DNA of 51,601 nucleotides from Campylobacteraceae bacterium (GTDB lineage: Bacteria; Campylobacterota; Campylobacteria; Campylobacterales; BB28): contig JADGEE010000007.1 of NCBI GenBank assembly GCA_016744535.1, positions 1-51,601 of the forward strand, read 5' to 3'. Of this stretch, positions 17,420 to 25,424 are shown piece by piece (positions within the stretch are counted from its first letter, which is position 1; every line of letters starts with the position of its first letter). The notes under the pieces are model-generated. The model searched no databases. It was given only the letters and a program-made list of their open reading frames with translations, and was not told the origin of the DNA. The translations under genes were made by a program, and so were the position numbers.

Positions 17420-18127
17420 CTATTTCCTACTCTTTTGTCTTACTCTATTATTATCTATTTTTTCTGTATACATTACCTCAATAGGTACTTTTAAAACTTT
17501 TTGTATATATTTTTCTAACTCTAATAAAAAGTGACCAACATTTTTTAAACTTTCGTTATAGACTAAAAATTCTACTCTCATTGGCTTAATAACAGATATA
17601 GAATAGTCACAATCATTTTGATTTATATCTTTAAAATAGCTATCTATTAATTCATTTAATTTTTCTTTTTTTATATTATCACTTAACTTTACCCACTCTT
17701 TTACTGATGCCACTATATAAGCATTACCTGTTGGTGCATTTTTTATTTTTTGTTTATATTGTTTAAAACAATCTCTTATTAAGTCTTGAAGTATTAAAAA
17801 CTCTTTTAATGTATTATTTGGTGTGATAATTCCATCAATAGGCTTTTTACTTGCATCTCTTAATAAATATTCTAATCTTAATACTCCATGATTGCTAGCT
17901 TCTATAATTGGTAAATTAATAATAACACTACAAAAAGCATTTAAAATACCTTTCATAATATCATCTATATTACTTTCATTATAGCTGACACTTGTTATCA
18001 TATGACTTTTTGTATCTACTTCTAACTTTAATGTAATATCACTACTTATAGATATTATCTCTATTTTATTTTCTACAAATTTGAGTATATTATTTTTATA
18101 TATTTCTATCACTATTTTCTTCCTCAT
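17420..18127 (-). CDS. uncharacterised 235-aa protein
   Basis: I do not recognise this protein. It is soluble (no membrane segment or signal peptide), acidic to neutral with a very basic C-terminus (NNRVRQKSRK), and mixed alpha/beta in appearance. Notable segments are an N-terminal KIVIEIYKNNILKFVENKIE, an ASNHGVLRLEYLLRDASKKP segment near 91-110, and APTGNAYIVASVKEWVKLSDN near 140-160. It starts with ATG in a 4-nt overlap with the truncated transketolase subunit gene and ends 4 nt before a radical SAM gene. Strict coupling to the transketolase pair suggests a partner subunit or the next step of the same pathway; this is inference. Confidence 0.7.
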   Translation of the reverse strand: MRKKIVIEIYKNNILKFVENKIEIISISSDITLKLEVDTKSHMITSVSYNESNIDDIMKGILNAFCSVIINLPIIEASNHGVLRLEYLLRDASKKPIDGIITPNNTLKEFLILQDLIRDCFKQYKQKIKNAPTGNAYIVASVKEWVKLSDNIKKEKLNELIDSYFKDINQNDCDYSISVIKPMRVEFLVYNESLKNVGHFLLELEKYIQKVLKVPIEVMYTEKIDNNRVRQKSRK

Positions 18128-18612
18128 CTACATCTTAAATAAACTGGACCATTATGTTTAAACATCTGCTTAATTTGCTTTTTTAAATTATCTTTATTTG
18201 GTGCAAGTAGTAAAAAATTTTTAAAAATTGACATCATAGTAATATCATCTTCATCCATACAATGACTTCTACCTAATTTATCAAAATAGTTATTAGCCCC
18301 AACTCCAATTAATTTAATATTCATATTATGCTCGTTCAAGTCATATCTAATTTGCTCATAAGCTCTCATTACTAAAAATGGAACTTGCGAATAAACTAAA
18401 GGTTTTAGTCCTGCTAAATACATTCCTCCAGCCATACTAATAGTTGCTTGTTCACAAATACCAACATTAAAGGTCCTATTTGAGTAATTATCAAAAAAAT
18501 CGTCCAGTACTGCAAAACCCATATCACCAACTAAAAGAGCCATCTTTTCATCATATTTAAAGTAGTTATAAACTTCACTCATAACCTCTTGTTTTGAAAC
18601 TAACTCACTCAT
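18124..18612 (-). CDS. transketolase-like pyrimidine-binding subunit lacking the C-terminal domain
   Basis: 162 aa from the ATG at 18612. It holds only the TPP pyrimidine-binding domain: LLVGDMGFA near the start, NVGICEQATISMAGGMYLAG with the TPP-activating glutamate (about E54), and GRSHCMDEDDI with a conserved histidine (about H117). The usual second half (transketolase C-terminal domain, a further ~130 residues) is missing, and the frame ends cleanly at TGA before the next gene. GTG codons at 18621 and 18615 are also in frame, but AGGTGG is placed about 8 nt before the ATG. It overlaps the TPP-domain gene, so the two subunits are made together. The substrate is uncertain. Confidence 0.8.
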   Translation of the reverse strand: MSELVSKQEVMSEVYNYFKYDEKMALLVGDMGFAVLDDFFDNYSNRTFNVGICEQATISMAGGMYLAGLKPLVYSQVPFLVMRAYEQIRYDLNEHNMNIKLIGVGANNYFDKLGRSHCMDEDDITMMSIFKNFLLLAPNKDNLKKQIKQMFKHNGPVYLRCR

Positions 18613-19399
18613 CACTACCACCTATTACATAACCATCTTCAGTTGGACATCTAAAATGGTGAGAAATTGAATTTTCTAATATATCAATCCCTTTACCCTT
18701 TACTGTATCACATACTAAAATAGAAAAATTGCTATTTTTATTGTTAAAAAATTTATCAATAGAGTTAAACAACTCATCTTCATTATGTCCATCAACTTTA
18801 TTAAAATTATCACTATAAGAGTTTAATACTTTTGCCAATCTATCATTATCTAAACCAACGTCGGCAACTCTATCCATAGCTTGTAGACCATTTGCATCTA
18901 CAATTAAGAGTAAATTATCAAGTTTAAATCTATAAGCGAGTGCTAATGCTTCAAAATTACTTCCCTCTTGCATTTCGCCATCACCAACTATACAAACAAC
19001 TCTATTTGGTAAATTTTGCATTTTAAATGCTTGTGCTATCCCAACAGCTATAGGTAAACCGTGTCCTAATGAACCAGTTGAAGCCTCAATCATATAATCT
19101 AAATTTTGTGTCAAACACCCTTTTATAGTTGCACCATCTCCATAAAATTTTTCTAATTCAAAATCTGGTAAAAAACCAAGCTCATTTAATATGATATAAT
19201 AAGAATAAGAGCCGTGTCCTTTACTAAATATTACTCTATCTCTAGTATTATCGGTTGCATCACTTTTATTATATTTTAAAAAGTCACGAAATAGAACTGT
19301 TAGCATTTCAACACAAGAGAGTGAAGGGGCTAAGTGTCCAGCTCCTGTTTTACAAGATAATTCAATCGTTTTTTTTCTAATTTCATAAGAATTTAACAT
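18605..19399 (-). CDS. transketolase N-terminal (TPP-domain) subunit
   Basis: 264 aa. A complete thiamine-diphosphate/Mg-binding domain: GAGHLAPSLS with H22, FSKGHGS with H62, TGSLGHGL, and the GDG...N motif (GDG at 139-141, Asn170). Together with the next gene it forms a split transketolase-like enzyme that transfers or couples a two-carbon ketol unit. It starts with ATG overlapping the epimerase stop (TAATG). In this operon it could supply sedoheptulose 7-phosphate to the GmhA/HldE/GmhB enzymes, or add a two-carbon branch to a ketosugar. Both are inference; a housekeeping full-length transketolase is presumably encoded elsewhere. Confidence 0.85.
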   Translation of the reverse strand: MLNSYEIRKKTIELSCKTGAGHLAPSLSCVEMLTVLFRDFLKYNKSDATDNTRDRVIFSKGHGSYSYYIILNELGFLPDFELEKFYGDGATIKGCLTQNLDYMIEASTGSLGHGLPIAVGIAQAFKMQNLPNRVVCIVGDGEMQEGSNFEALALAYRFKLDNLLLIVDANGLQAMDRVADVGLDNDRLAKVLNSYSDNFNKVDGHNEDELFNSIDKFFNNKNSNFSILVCDTVKGKGIDILENSISHHFRCPTEDGYVIGGSDE

Positions 19400-20388
19400 T
19401 ATTTTTTACCTAAGTATTTAAACCAATCTTTGGTGGCTTTGCCAATATTTTTTTCATCCCATAGTGGAGCTTCTCGCCATAATTCTATATTTTCAAGCAT
19501 AATTTTAACTCCATCTTCAAATTTCACTTTAGGTTTCCATCCAATAGCCTCTTTTAATTTTGTAATATCTGCATATGTACAATCTGGCTCACCTGGTCTT
19601 TTTGGAATATAAACTTTCTCACCACCAAGAAGCTCAACCAAATAGTTTACGCTATAAGTGTTATCACTACCTACATTAAATATCTCTCCAGTTATGTTTG
19701 AAATAGCCATAGAGTAACAAGCATCTACAATATCAGTTACATAAGTAAAGTCTCTAGTTTGTTTGCCATCACCCACTATTGTAAGAGGTTTATTATTTAA
19801 TATTTGTGCTAAAAAGACACCAAAAACTGCACCATAAGTACCACTTGTTCTATGCCTTATGCCATATACATTAAAAAATCTCATAGATACAACAGGGATA
19901 TCATAAATTTGTCCCCAATGCATAACATACTGCTCACCTACTGTTTTTGTAAGTGCATAAGGATATTCTGGTTTTATAGGAGATATTTCAGGTGTAGGGT
20001 AAATTTCTGGAATACCATAACAAGATGAAGATGCAGCATATACAAATTTTTTTAAGTTTTTAGATTTTTTAGAGGCTTCTAAAACATTAATTGTTCCATC
20101 TACATTAGCTTTATGATATTTTAATGGATTATTTATTGACGGAACAATGTCTGCAAGTGCTGCATAGTGAAACACATAATCTACATCTTCAAAATACTCA
20201 TCTAAGTTAATTGAATAATCACTTATATCTATATTCAAAAATATTACTTTATCTTTATGGTGAGCAATATTTTGTAATTGACCATTTGCTAAATTATCTA
20301 TAACCGTTACTTCAAAATTTCTATCTATTAATAAGTCAACCATATGAGAGCCTATAAACCCAGCACCTCCTGTAACTACTGCTTTCAT
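19399..20388 (-). CDS. NAD-dependent NDP-sugar epimerase/dehydratase (extended SDR)
   Basis: 329 aa, typical length. The glycine-rich NAD site is VTGGAGFIGSHM (4-15), followed by DNLANG, the catalytic SSS near 124 with YALTK (YxxxK), RFFNVYG, and a substrate-binding C-terminal half (VGDGKQTRDFTYV). It belongs to the GalE/UDP-sugar 4-epimerase-like branch. The substrate is presumably the NDP-sugar made by the adjacent heptose enzymes or a UDP-hexose. It lies 9 nt after a radical SAM gene and overlaps the transketolase gene by 1 nt. Dehydratase or decarboxylase activity is less likely than epimerisation but cannot be excluded. Confidence 0.82.
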   Translation of the reverse strand: MKAVVTGGAGFIGSHMVDLLIDRNFEVTVIDNLANGQLQNIAHHKDKVIFLNIDISDYSINLDEYFEDVDYVFHYAALADIVPSINNPLKYHKANVDGTINVLEASKKSKNLKKFVYAASSSCYGIPEIYPTPEISPIKPEYPYALTKTVGEQYVMHWGQIYDIPVVSMRFFNVYGIRHRTSGTYGAVFGVFLAQILNNKPLTIVGDGKQTRDFTYVTDIVDACYSMAISNITGEIFNVGSDNTYSVNYLVELLGGEKVYIPKRPGEPDCTYADITKLKEAIGWKPKVKFEDGVKIMLENIELWREAPLWDEKNIGKATKDWFKYLGKK

Positions 20389-20397
20389 TAATATTCC

Positions 20398-21492
20398 TTA
20401 TATAAAATTAATATGCTTATTTGGATGTTTTAATTTCCATAAATATCTATTTACCTCATCCATTCTACAATTTACTCTACAATTTTTTATATCTAATTCA
20501 TTTTTAATATAATTATAAGATTTTTTTCTCTTATCACTTTCCCATATCTCTTCAAAACTATTTTCATAAATATTTCCATAACAAAACTTATCTTCTCCTA
20601 GATATGCACTACATCCAAATACATTTCCGTCAGTTGCAATATAAGCCCAAAAAAATGGAGTGGAATAACATTTATCGTAAGGTTGTTTTTTTTCAATATA
20701 TTTTTTCATTGTATTTGCTCTAAAAACTACATTAAAGTTTTCATCAGAAATCTCTTTTAACTCATCTTCTATATCTACCATTTTAGAGTAATCTATATTT
20801 TCATATTGAGTAGTTTCACTAAAAAGATGTTGTGAATATGGCTTTACAACCAAGTAATTAACTCCTAAGCTTTTACAAGATGATGCTAAAATTTTTGCTT
20901 CATCTTTATTCTCTGGAAGTAATAACATCTGTACACCTATTGTGCAATCTAAATTATTTGCTCTTTTATGCTCTATTGCATATTTTATATTGCTCATAAC
21001 TCTCTCAAAATCTTTCTCTTTTGTTTGATGAATTTGAGCATAAGTCTTAGCAGTTCCTGCGTTTAAACTAATTTTTATCCAAGAGCAATTCTCAACACAT
21101 CTTTCAATATTTTTCTTATTAAGAGGTACAAAATTAGTAGTAAGAGAGGTATCAATTCCTACACTCGTACAATGCTCTACTATTAAATCTAAATCTTTAA
21201 ATAGTAGCGGTTCACCCTCTCCTGCAAACATAACACTTTTAACACCTTTTTTTGCCATATTTGTAAGTGTATTTTTTAAAACTTCAAAATCTAATCCTAT
21301 GTTCTCATATCCCATATAGTCTAATGCACAAAAAGTACATCTATGGTTACAGCCTCCATAAGGGGAAATTTCCACATAAATTGGATATACACTCTTTAAT
21401 TTTTCCCACTCACTATTAGATTCATACCATCTTGAGACTCTTGTTGGATGATAAATTAACTTATGGCTATCAATAGCATACTTATCACTCAT
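20398..21492 (-). CDS. radical SAM enzyme with C-terminal four-Cys (SPASM/Twitch-like) domain, paralogue 2
   Basis: 364 aa. The SAM-cluster cysteines are C48, C52 and C55 (CNHRCTFC). The block AGEGEPLLF follows, then ISLNAGTAKTY, and four C-terminal cysteines at about 275, 294, 338 and 342 that align with those of the paralogue at 16303-17415; an extra Cys is present at about 304. The protein ends in HINFI like its paralogue. It overlaps the gmhA-like gene by 8 nt and is followed by the epimerase, so it likely acts on a heptose-type intermediate; that is inference. The two paralogues may do successive steps or form a pair. Confidence 0.8.
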   Translation of the reverse strand: MSDKYAIDSHKLIYHPTRVSRWYESNSEWEKLKSVYPIYVEISPYGGCNHRCTFCALDYMGYENIGLDFEVLKNTLTNMAKKGVKSVMFAGEGEPLLFKDLDLIVEHCTSVGIDTSLTTNFVPLNKKNIERCVENCSWIKISLNAGTAKTYAQIHQTKEKDFERVMSNIKYAIEHKRANNLDCTIGVQMLLLPENKDEAKILASSCKSLGVNYLVVKPYSQHLFSETTQYENIDYSKMVDIEDELKEISDENFNVVFRANTMKKYIEKKQPYDKCYSTPFFWAYIATDGNVFGCSAYLGEDKFCYGNIYENSFEEIWESDKRKKSYNYIKNELDIKNCRVNCRMDEVNRYLWKLKHPNKHINFI

Positions 21493-22066
21493 TTATAGTA
21501 CCTTTATGGATATAATATGAGTATATAATATGGTCAAGTATCATATGAACATCTTCAACTAAACCATACTCACCTTTTGGTGCATCTACATGAAAGTTTA
21601 TATTACTTAAAGATTTTAACTCTCCACCATCAAAACCGGTCACACCAATAATATTTGTGCCTATCTCTTTAGCATATTGAACAGCTTTTATAATGTTTGG
21701 TGAGTTTCCGCTACAAGATATAGCTATAATTATATCTTTTGGTTTTAATATATTTTTAAGTTGCATATAAAAAATATTTTCATATCCAATATCATTAGCA
21801 ATTGCTGAAGTTACAGCTGAATTATCTCCCAAAGAGATAATATCAATATCTCTTATATCTCTTCTTTTTAAGCCTATACCTAAATCATTTGCCATATGTG
21901 AAGCAGTTGCAGAACTTCCTCCATTGCCTATTACATAAACTTTAGAGTTATTTTTTATAGTTTTTTCAATACTAATTTGAATATCTTTTATTGCATCTAA
22001 ATCTATTTGAGTTAATAATTCTTTTAATCTATTTATATAATTAATTGTAAATTCTTTAATTTCCAT
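21485..22066 (-). CDS. GmhA-like SIS-domain sugar-phosphate isomerase
   Basis: 193 aa. A single SIS domain: GNGGSSATASHMANDL (47-62) and ISCSGNSPNIIKAV match the phosphoheptose isomerase signature, and LVEDVHMILDH (169-179) matches the zinc/active-site region. From memory of E. coli GmhA, the zinc-site residues are His61, Glu65, Gln172 and His180; here the matching residues look like H57, D61, E171 and H179, so two are changed. GmhA converts sedoheptulose 7-phosphate to heptose 7-phosphate. The neighbouring GmhB- and HldE-like genes support that role, but the altered site may mean another ketose phosphate. Separated from gmhB by one base. Confidence 0.8.
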   Translation of the reverse strand: MEIKEFTINYINRLKELLTQIDLDAIKDIQISIEKTIKNNSKVYVIGNGGSSATASHMANDLGIGLKRRDIRDIDIISLGDNSAVTSAIANDIGYENIFYMQLKNILKPKDIIIAISCSGNSPNIIKAVQYAKEIGTNIIGVTGFDGGELKSLSNINFHVDAPKGEYGLVEDVHMILDHIIYSYYIHKGTINE

Positions 22067-22067
22067 T

Positions 22068-22580
22068 TTATAACCCTTTTCCTTTTAACTTAGAAATAGA
22101 TATAGTTTCATTTTCATCTAAAAGTATATTTTTACCTATTTTAGCTTTTTGACCTGCTAAAATATCTCTTTTTTTATCTCCTATTAAAATTGATTTCTCT
22201 AAATTTATATTAAACTCTTTTTTAGCTTTTAAAATCATACCCGCTTTTGGCTTTCTACATTCGCACTCTATTTTATACTTTTCTTTAGCATTAGTTGGAT
22301 GATGTGGACAATAATAAACCTTTTCTATTCTAACATTTTTATTTTTAAACTCTTCTATCATCCATTTTGTCAATTTTAAAAAATCATCTTCACTATAATA
22401 ACCTCTTCCTATTCCAGATTGATTAGTTATTACAAATATCATAAATCCTTTATCTTGGAAAAATTTACAAACTTCAAATATACCTTCTATAAATTCAAAA
22501 TCATCTATTTTATAAAGATAATTTTTATCTTTATTTATTACTCCATCTCTATCTAAAAAAAGAGCTTTAGAAAGTTTCAA
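22068..22580 (-). CDS. gmhB: GmhB-like HAD-IIIA phosphatase
   Basis: 170 aa, normal for D-glycero-D-manno-heptose 1,7-bisphosphate phosphatase. The HAD nucleophile motif is D10-R-D12 (LDRDGVIN); TNQSGIGRG (52-60) is motif II, CRKPKAGM gives the lysine of motif III, and IGDKKRD (D135, D139) is motif IV. The GmhB zinc loop is present: C91-P-H93-H then C106-E-C108. It begins with TTG in a TTGA overlap with the upstream methyltransferase gene. It removes the C7 phosphate between the kinase and nucleotidyltransferase steps of the HldE-like enzyme at 10689-12161. Confidence 0.85.
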   Translation of the reverse strand: MKLSKALFLDRDGVINKDKNYLYKIDDFEFIEGIFEVCKFFQDKGFMIFVITNQSGIGRGYYSEDDFLKLTKWMIEEFKNKNVRIEKVYYCPHHPTNAKEKYKIECECRKPKAGMILKAKKEFNINLEKSILIGDKKRDILAGQKAKIGKNILLDENETISISKLKGKGL

Positions 22581-23623
22581 AATTCTCTTTTTTTTAATAA
22601 AATATGCACTTCTGATGAAGTTTCACTCTTATCTAATTGAAGTTGTAATCCGTCAATTAAAGGTAAAAATTTTTTATCAAATCCATCTAATGCCGTTAAT
22701 GGTTGAGAGTTTTTCTCCATCATAACTCTTAAACTTCTATATAAATCGTGAATATCTGAGCTAAACCACCATTCTGATTTTATTTCAAAATTATATCTAT
22801 TTACTAAATAATTTATAGATTCTTTTGTATATAAATGTGTATGTCCACTATATAAAATTCTCTCAAAAACATCAGGAAAAGCCAATTGAAAATATGTAGT
22901 TAAATTAAATAGTGGCACAGCTAAATAGAAATATTTTATATTTTTATTATTATTTATAGCTTGAAAAAATATACTTGGAGATTGTAAATGCTCTAGAACC
23001 ATAATAGCTGATAAAACATCAACTTTTGCACTCTTTATATAATCTATTATCTCATTTAAACCAACCTCTTTTAATTTATTGGTTTTTAATATCTCATTTC
23101 CCATTTCAACTTGTGACTTAGATACCTCAATTCCTTCTATTTTATCTATATTAAACTCTTTATTCATTGCATACACAAGATGTCCAACACCTGTACCTAC
23201 ATCTAAATATGATAAATTAGAGGGATCAATATTATCCTCTTTTAGTGATTTAAATAAAAAATCAACTTTAGGTACATAAACATTTTTTACTTTATTTAAA
23301 TAATTTTCTACATCTACTCTTTGATATTCTCTTCTATAATCATCTGGATTCTCTTTTGTATAGTTAAATTCTAAAAACTCATTAGTATCTTCAAATTGAC
23401 CATTTAAATGTCCACAAGTTTTACATTGATAATAATTAATGCTTTTTCTAATTAAAGAGACTTCTATTAAGTTACTAGAACATATTTTACAATTTAATCT
23501 TTTAGGTTGTAACTTATAAAAATCTATAGATTTTTTCTCTTCTGATACTAATTTATCATTTTGTTCTGAAAAATAACTCTTAGTAGATATTACATCTTTT
23601 ATACTTTTACCATATTTTTTCAT
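22577..23623 (-). CDS. SAM-dependent methyltransferase with N-terminal zinc-ribbon-like motif
   Basis: 348 aa. An N-terminal CKIC...CKTC pair (about residues 46-75, RLNCKICSSN and QCKTCGHLN) can bind zinc, as in some sugar methyltransferases. The class I SAM-binding motif is LDVGTGVGHLVYAM (about 135-148), followed by LSAIMVLEHLQSPSIFF. The last 100 residues have no recognised motif. It probably methylates a sugar or sugar nucleotide of the glycan encoded here, or methylates a carbon centre prepared by other enzymes of the operon. Start ATG; the stop overlaps the gmhB-like start by 4 nt. Confidence 0.78.
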   Translation of the reverse strand: MKKYGKSIKDVISTKSYFSEQNDKLVSEEKKSIDFYKLQPKRLNCKICSSNLIEVSLIRKSINYYQCKTCGHLNGQFEDTNEFLEFNYTKENPDDYRREYQRVDVENYLNKVKNVYVPKVDFLFKSLKEDNIDPSNLSYLDVGTGVGHLVYAMNKEFNIDKIEGIEVSKSQVEMGNEILKTNKLKEVGLNEIIDYIKSAKVDVLSAIMVLEHLQSPSIFFQAINNNKNIKYFYLAVPLFNLTTYFQLAFPDVFERILYSGHTHLYTKESINYLVNRYNFEIKSEWWFSSDIHDLYRSLRVMMEKNSQPLTALDGFDKKFLPLIDGLQLQLDKSETSSEVHILLKKREF

Positions 23624-23640
23624 AAATTTATACCTTAAGT

Positions 23641-24720
23641 TTATTTATCAAATATATATCTATTTTCACCAACACCATATTTCCATATAATATCATCTCT
23701 ATTCTTCATATTATAAATATTCTCTACTCTATCAAAATCAACACCTCTAGTTAATCTTTTAATATTTTTAAATCCAATATTACTTAAAATCTCTTCTAAC
23801 TCCTTTGGAGTAAGCCTTGTATTAATAGGAACCATAATATGGTCAAGTATATAAAAAATTCTATTCTCAGGAACACCAAACATTTTAAATAAATCTCTTG
23901 CATATTGATGATTAACAGGCTTCATCACAAGTCTTAATAACTCTACAACATCCCAGTGTACTCCACCTGGTTTTTCCATTAAATATAAAAATCCCTGTGC
24001 ACCACTTTTCATAATTCTAAAAATTTCTCTCAAACCTTCTTGAATAGATACAGTGTGATGTAAAACACCATTTGAAAAAACAAAATCAAATTTACCATCT
24101 TCGAAAGGTAATTTTAAAACATCTCCTTGTTTATATTCAACATTTTCAATATTTTTTAAATCTTTTCTATAATTAGCTGTCTTGAGATTAATTACACTCC
24201 AATCGATTCCATAAACCTTTTTAAAACCCATCTTTTTTAAAGCAAGAGTATATCTTCCTCCACCACAACCGTCATCTAAAGCTACTTTATTTTCAATATT
24301 ATCTATAACAATACTATTTCTATTAAATCTTGTTTTTAATAACTCAAAAGCCTCTTCATAGTAATGGTATTCACTAAAATTTTCAAAAAGTTTTCCATAG
24401 TGCTCTTTTGTTATTTCATCAAAAGCACTCTTCTCTTTTGATAGAGATTTAAAATCTATTTTATCTTTATATATCTCTAAGTTATTAGCTAATATTTTTG
24501 CTACTTCAATTTCAGATAGTAAAATTTTACTTATTTCTGAAACAGAGAACTCTTTCGTTTGTAATTTTTCTATTTTATGAAATAAATCATAAGTTATATA
24601 AGTTCTTATAAAAAAGCTATCCTCTTCTTCACTTAAATTTGAAAAAAAATCAACAAACTTTTTTGCCTCTTTTGAGTATGGAGAACCATTTGTTAAACAA
24701 TCTATATCTGCTGTAAACAA
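23641..24720 (-). CDS. class I SAM-dependent methyltransferase
   Basis: 359 aa. The first ~130 residues are helical and specific to this protein; the methyltransferase core starts near 145 with ALDDGCGGGRYTLAL, followed by YGIDWS, GDVLKLPFEDGKFDFVFSNGVLHH and FRIMKSGAQGFLYL. This is the Methyltransf_11/25-like layout. The TTG start at 24720 is supported by AAGGAG 7 nt upstream. It follows the CMP-nonulosonate synthetase gene after 2 nt. Likely acceptor: a sugar of the glycan; the sequence alone cannot show which. Confidence 0.78.
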   Translation of the reverse strand: MFTADIDCLTNGSPYSKEAKKFVDFFSNLSEEEDSFFIRTYITYDLFHKIEKLQTKEFSVSEISKILLSEIEVAKILANNLEIYKDKIDFKSLSKEKSAFDEITKEHYGKLFENFSEYHYYEEAFELLKTRFNRNSIVIDNIENKVALDDGCGGGRYTLALKKMGFKKVYGIDWSVINLKTANYRKDLKNIENVEYKQGDVLKLPFEDGKFDFVFSNGVLHHTVSIQEGLREIFRIMKSGAQGFLYLMEKPGGVHWDVVELLRLVMKPVNHQYARDLFKMFGVPENRIFYILDHIMVPINTRLTPKELEEILSNIGFKNIKRLTRGVDFDRVENIYNMKNRDDIIWKYGVGENRYIFDK

Positions 24721-24722
24721 CT

Positions 24723-25424
24723 CTAAACTCCTTTTTGTTTTTTATTTAAAATATCTTTAGCTCTATTAAAATCTTCAATTGTGTCTATATTTACACTTTT
24801 ATTTTTTGGCATTACAAAAGGGAGAGTCTTTTTTAGCATTAATGATTTATTTTTTAAAAATAAGCTAGTTTTTATCATATAAATTGCTCCATTTGCTAAA
24901 TAAGCCTTGGGTAAATCTTGTCTTCTAGTAAAAGGATATTTATCATCAAATGCACCTTGTAAATATCCATCTTTATTTACTATATAAGATTTTAACACTT
25001 CAATATCAGGCTCTACTACTGAAATTAAAGCATCTACATCTTTATTAATAAATGATTTAATTGCACCATCAATATCTATACTATCTCTAAGTGGTGAAGT
25101 TGGCTGTAAAATTATAACTATATCAAATTCTCTTTTTTGAGATAATAATTCATTTATAGTGTGAATAATAACAGGCATAGTTGATGCTGTATCACTTGCT
25201 AACTCTTCTGGTCTATTTATAATTTCAGCTCCAAAACTTTTTGAAACTTGAAGAATTTCCTTATCTTCACTAGAAACAATAGTTGTATCAATAAAAGATG
25301 AATTAATTGAAGATTCAATTGTGTAAGCTATTAATGGTTTACCATTTAAATTTTTAATATTTTTTCTCTTAACACCTTTTGAGCCACCTCTTGCAGGGAT
25401 TATTGCTAAAATTTTACTTTTCAT
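24723..25424 (-). CDS. CMP-nonulosonate synthetase (NeuA/LegF family)
   Basis: 233 aa, typical. The CTP-binding signature IIPARGGSKGVKRKNIKNLNGKPLIAYTI is complete at residues 7-36; NRPEELASDTASTM, ILQPTSPLR and RRQDLPKAYLANGAIY follow in the family order. It activates the nonulosonic acid made by the NeuB- and NeuC-like enzymes at the far end of the operon (293-2448), so the pathway genes flank the heptose-type block. It overlaps the upstream glycosyltransferase gene by 11 nt. Whether the substrate is legionaminate, pseudaminate or neuraminate is not settled, although the NeuC partner argues against pseudaminate. Confidence 0.88.
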   Translation of the reverse strand: MKSKILAIIPARGGSKGVKRKNIKNLNGKPLIAYTIESSINSSFIDTTIVSSEDKEILQVSKSFGAEIINRPEELASDTASTMPVIIHTINELLSQKREFDIVIILQPTSPLRDSIDIDGAIKSFINKDVDALISVVEPDIEVLKSYIVNKDGYLQGAFDDKYPFTRRQDLPKAYLANGAIYMIKTSLFLKNKSLMLKKTLPFVMPKNKSVNIDTIEDFNRAKDILNKKQKGV

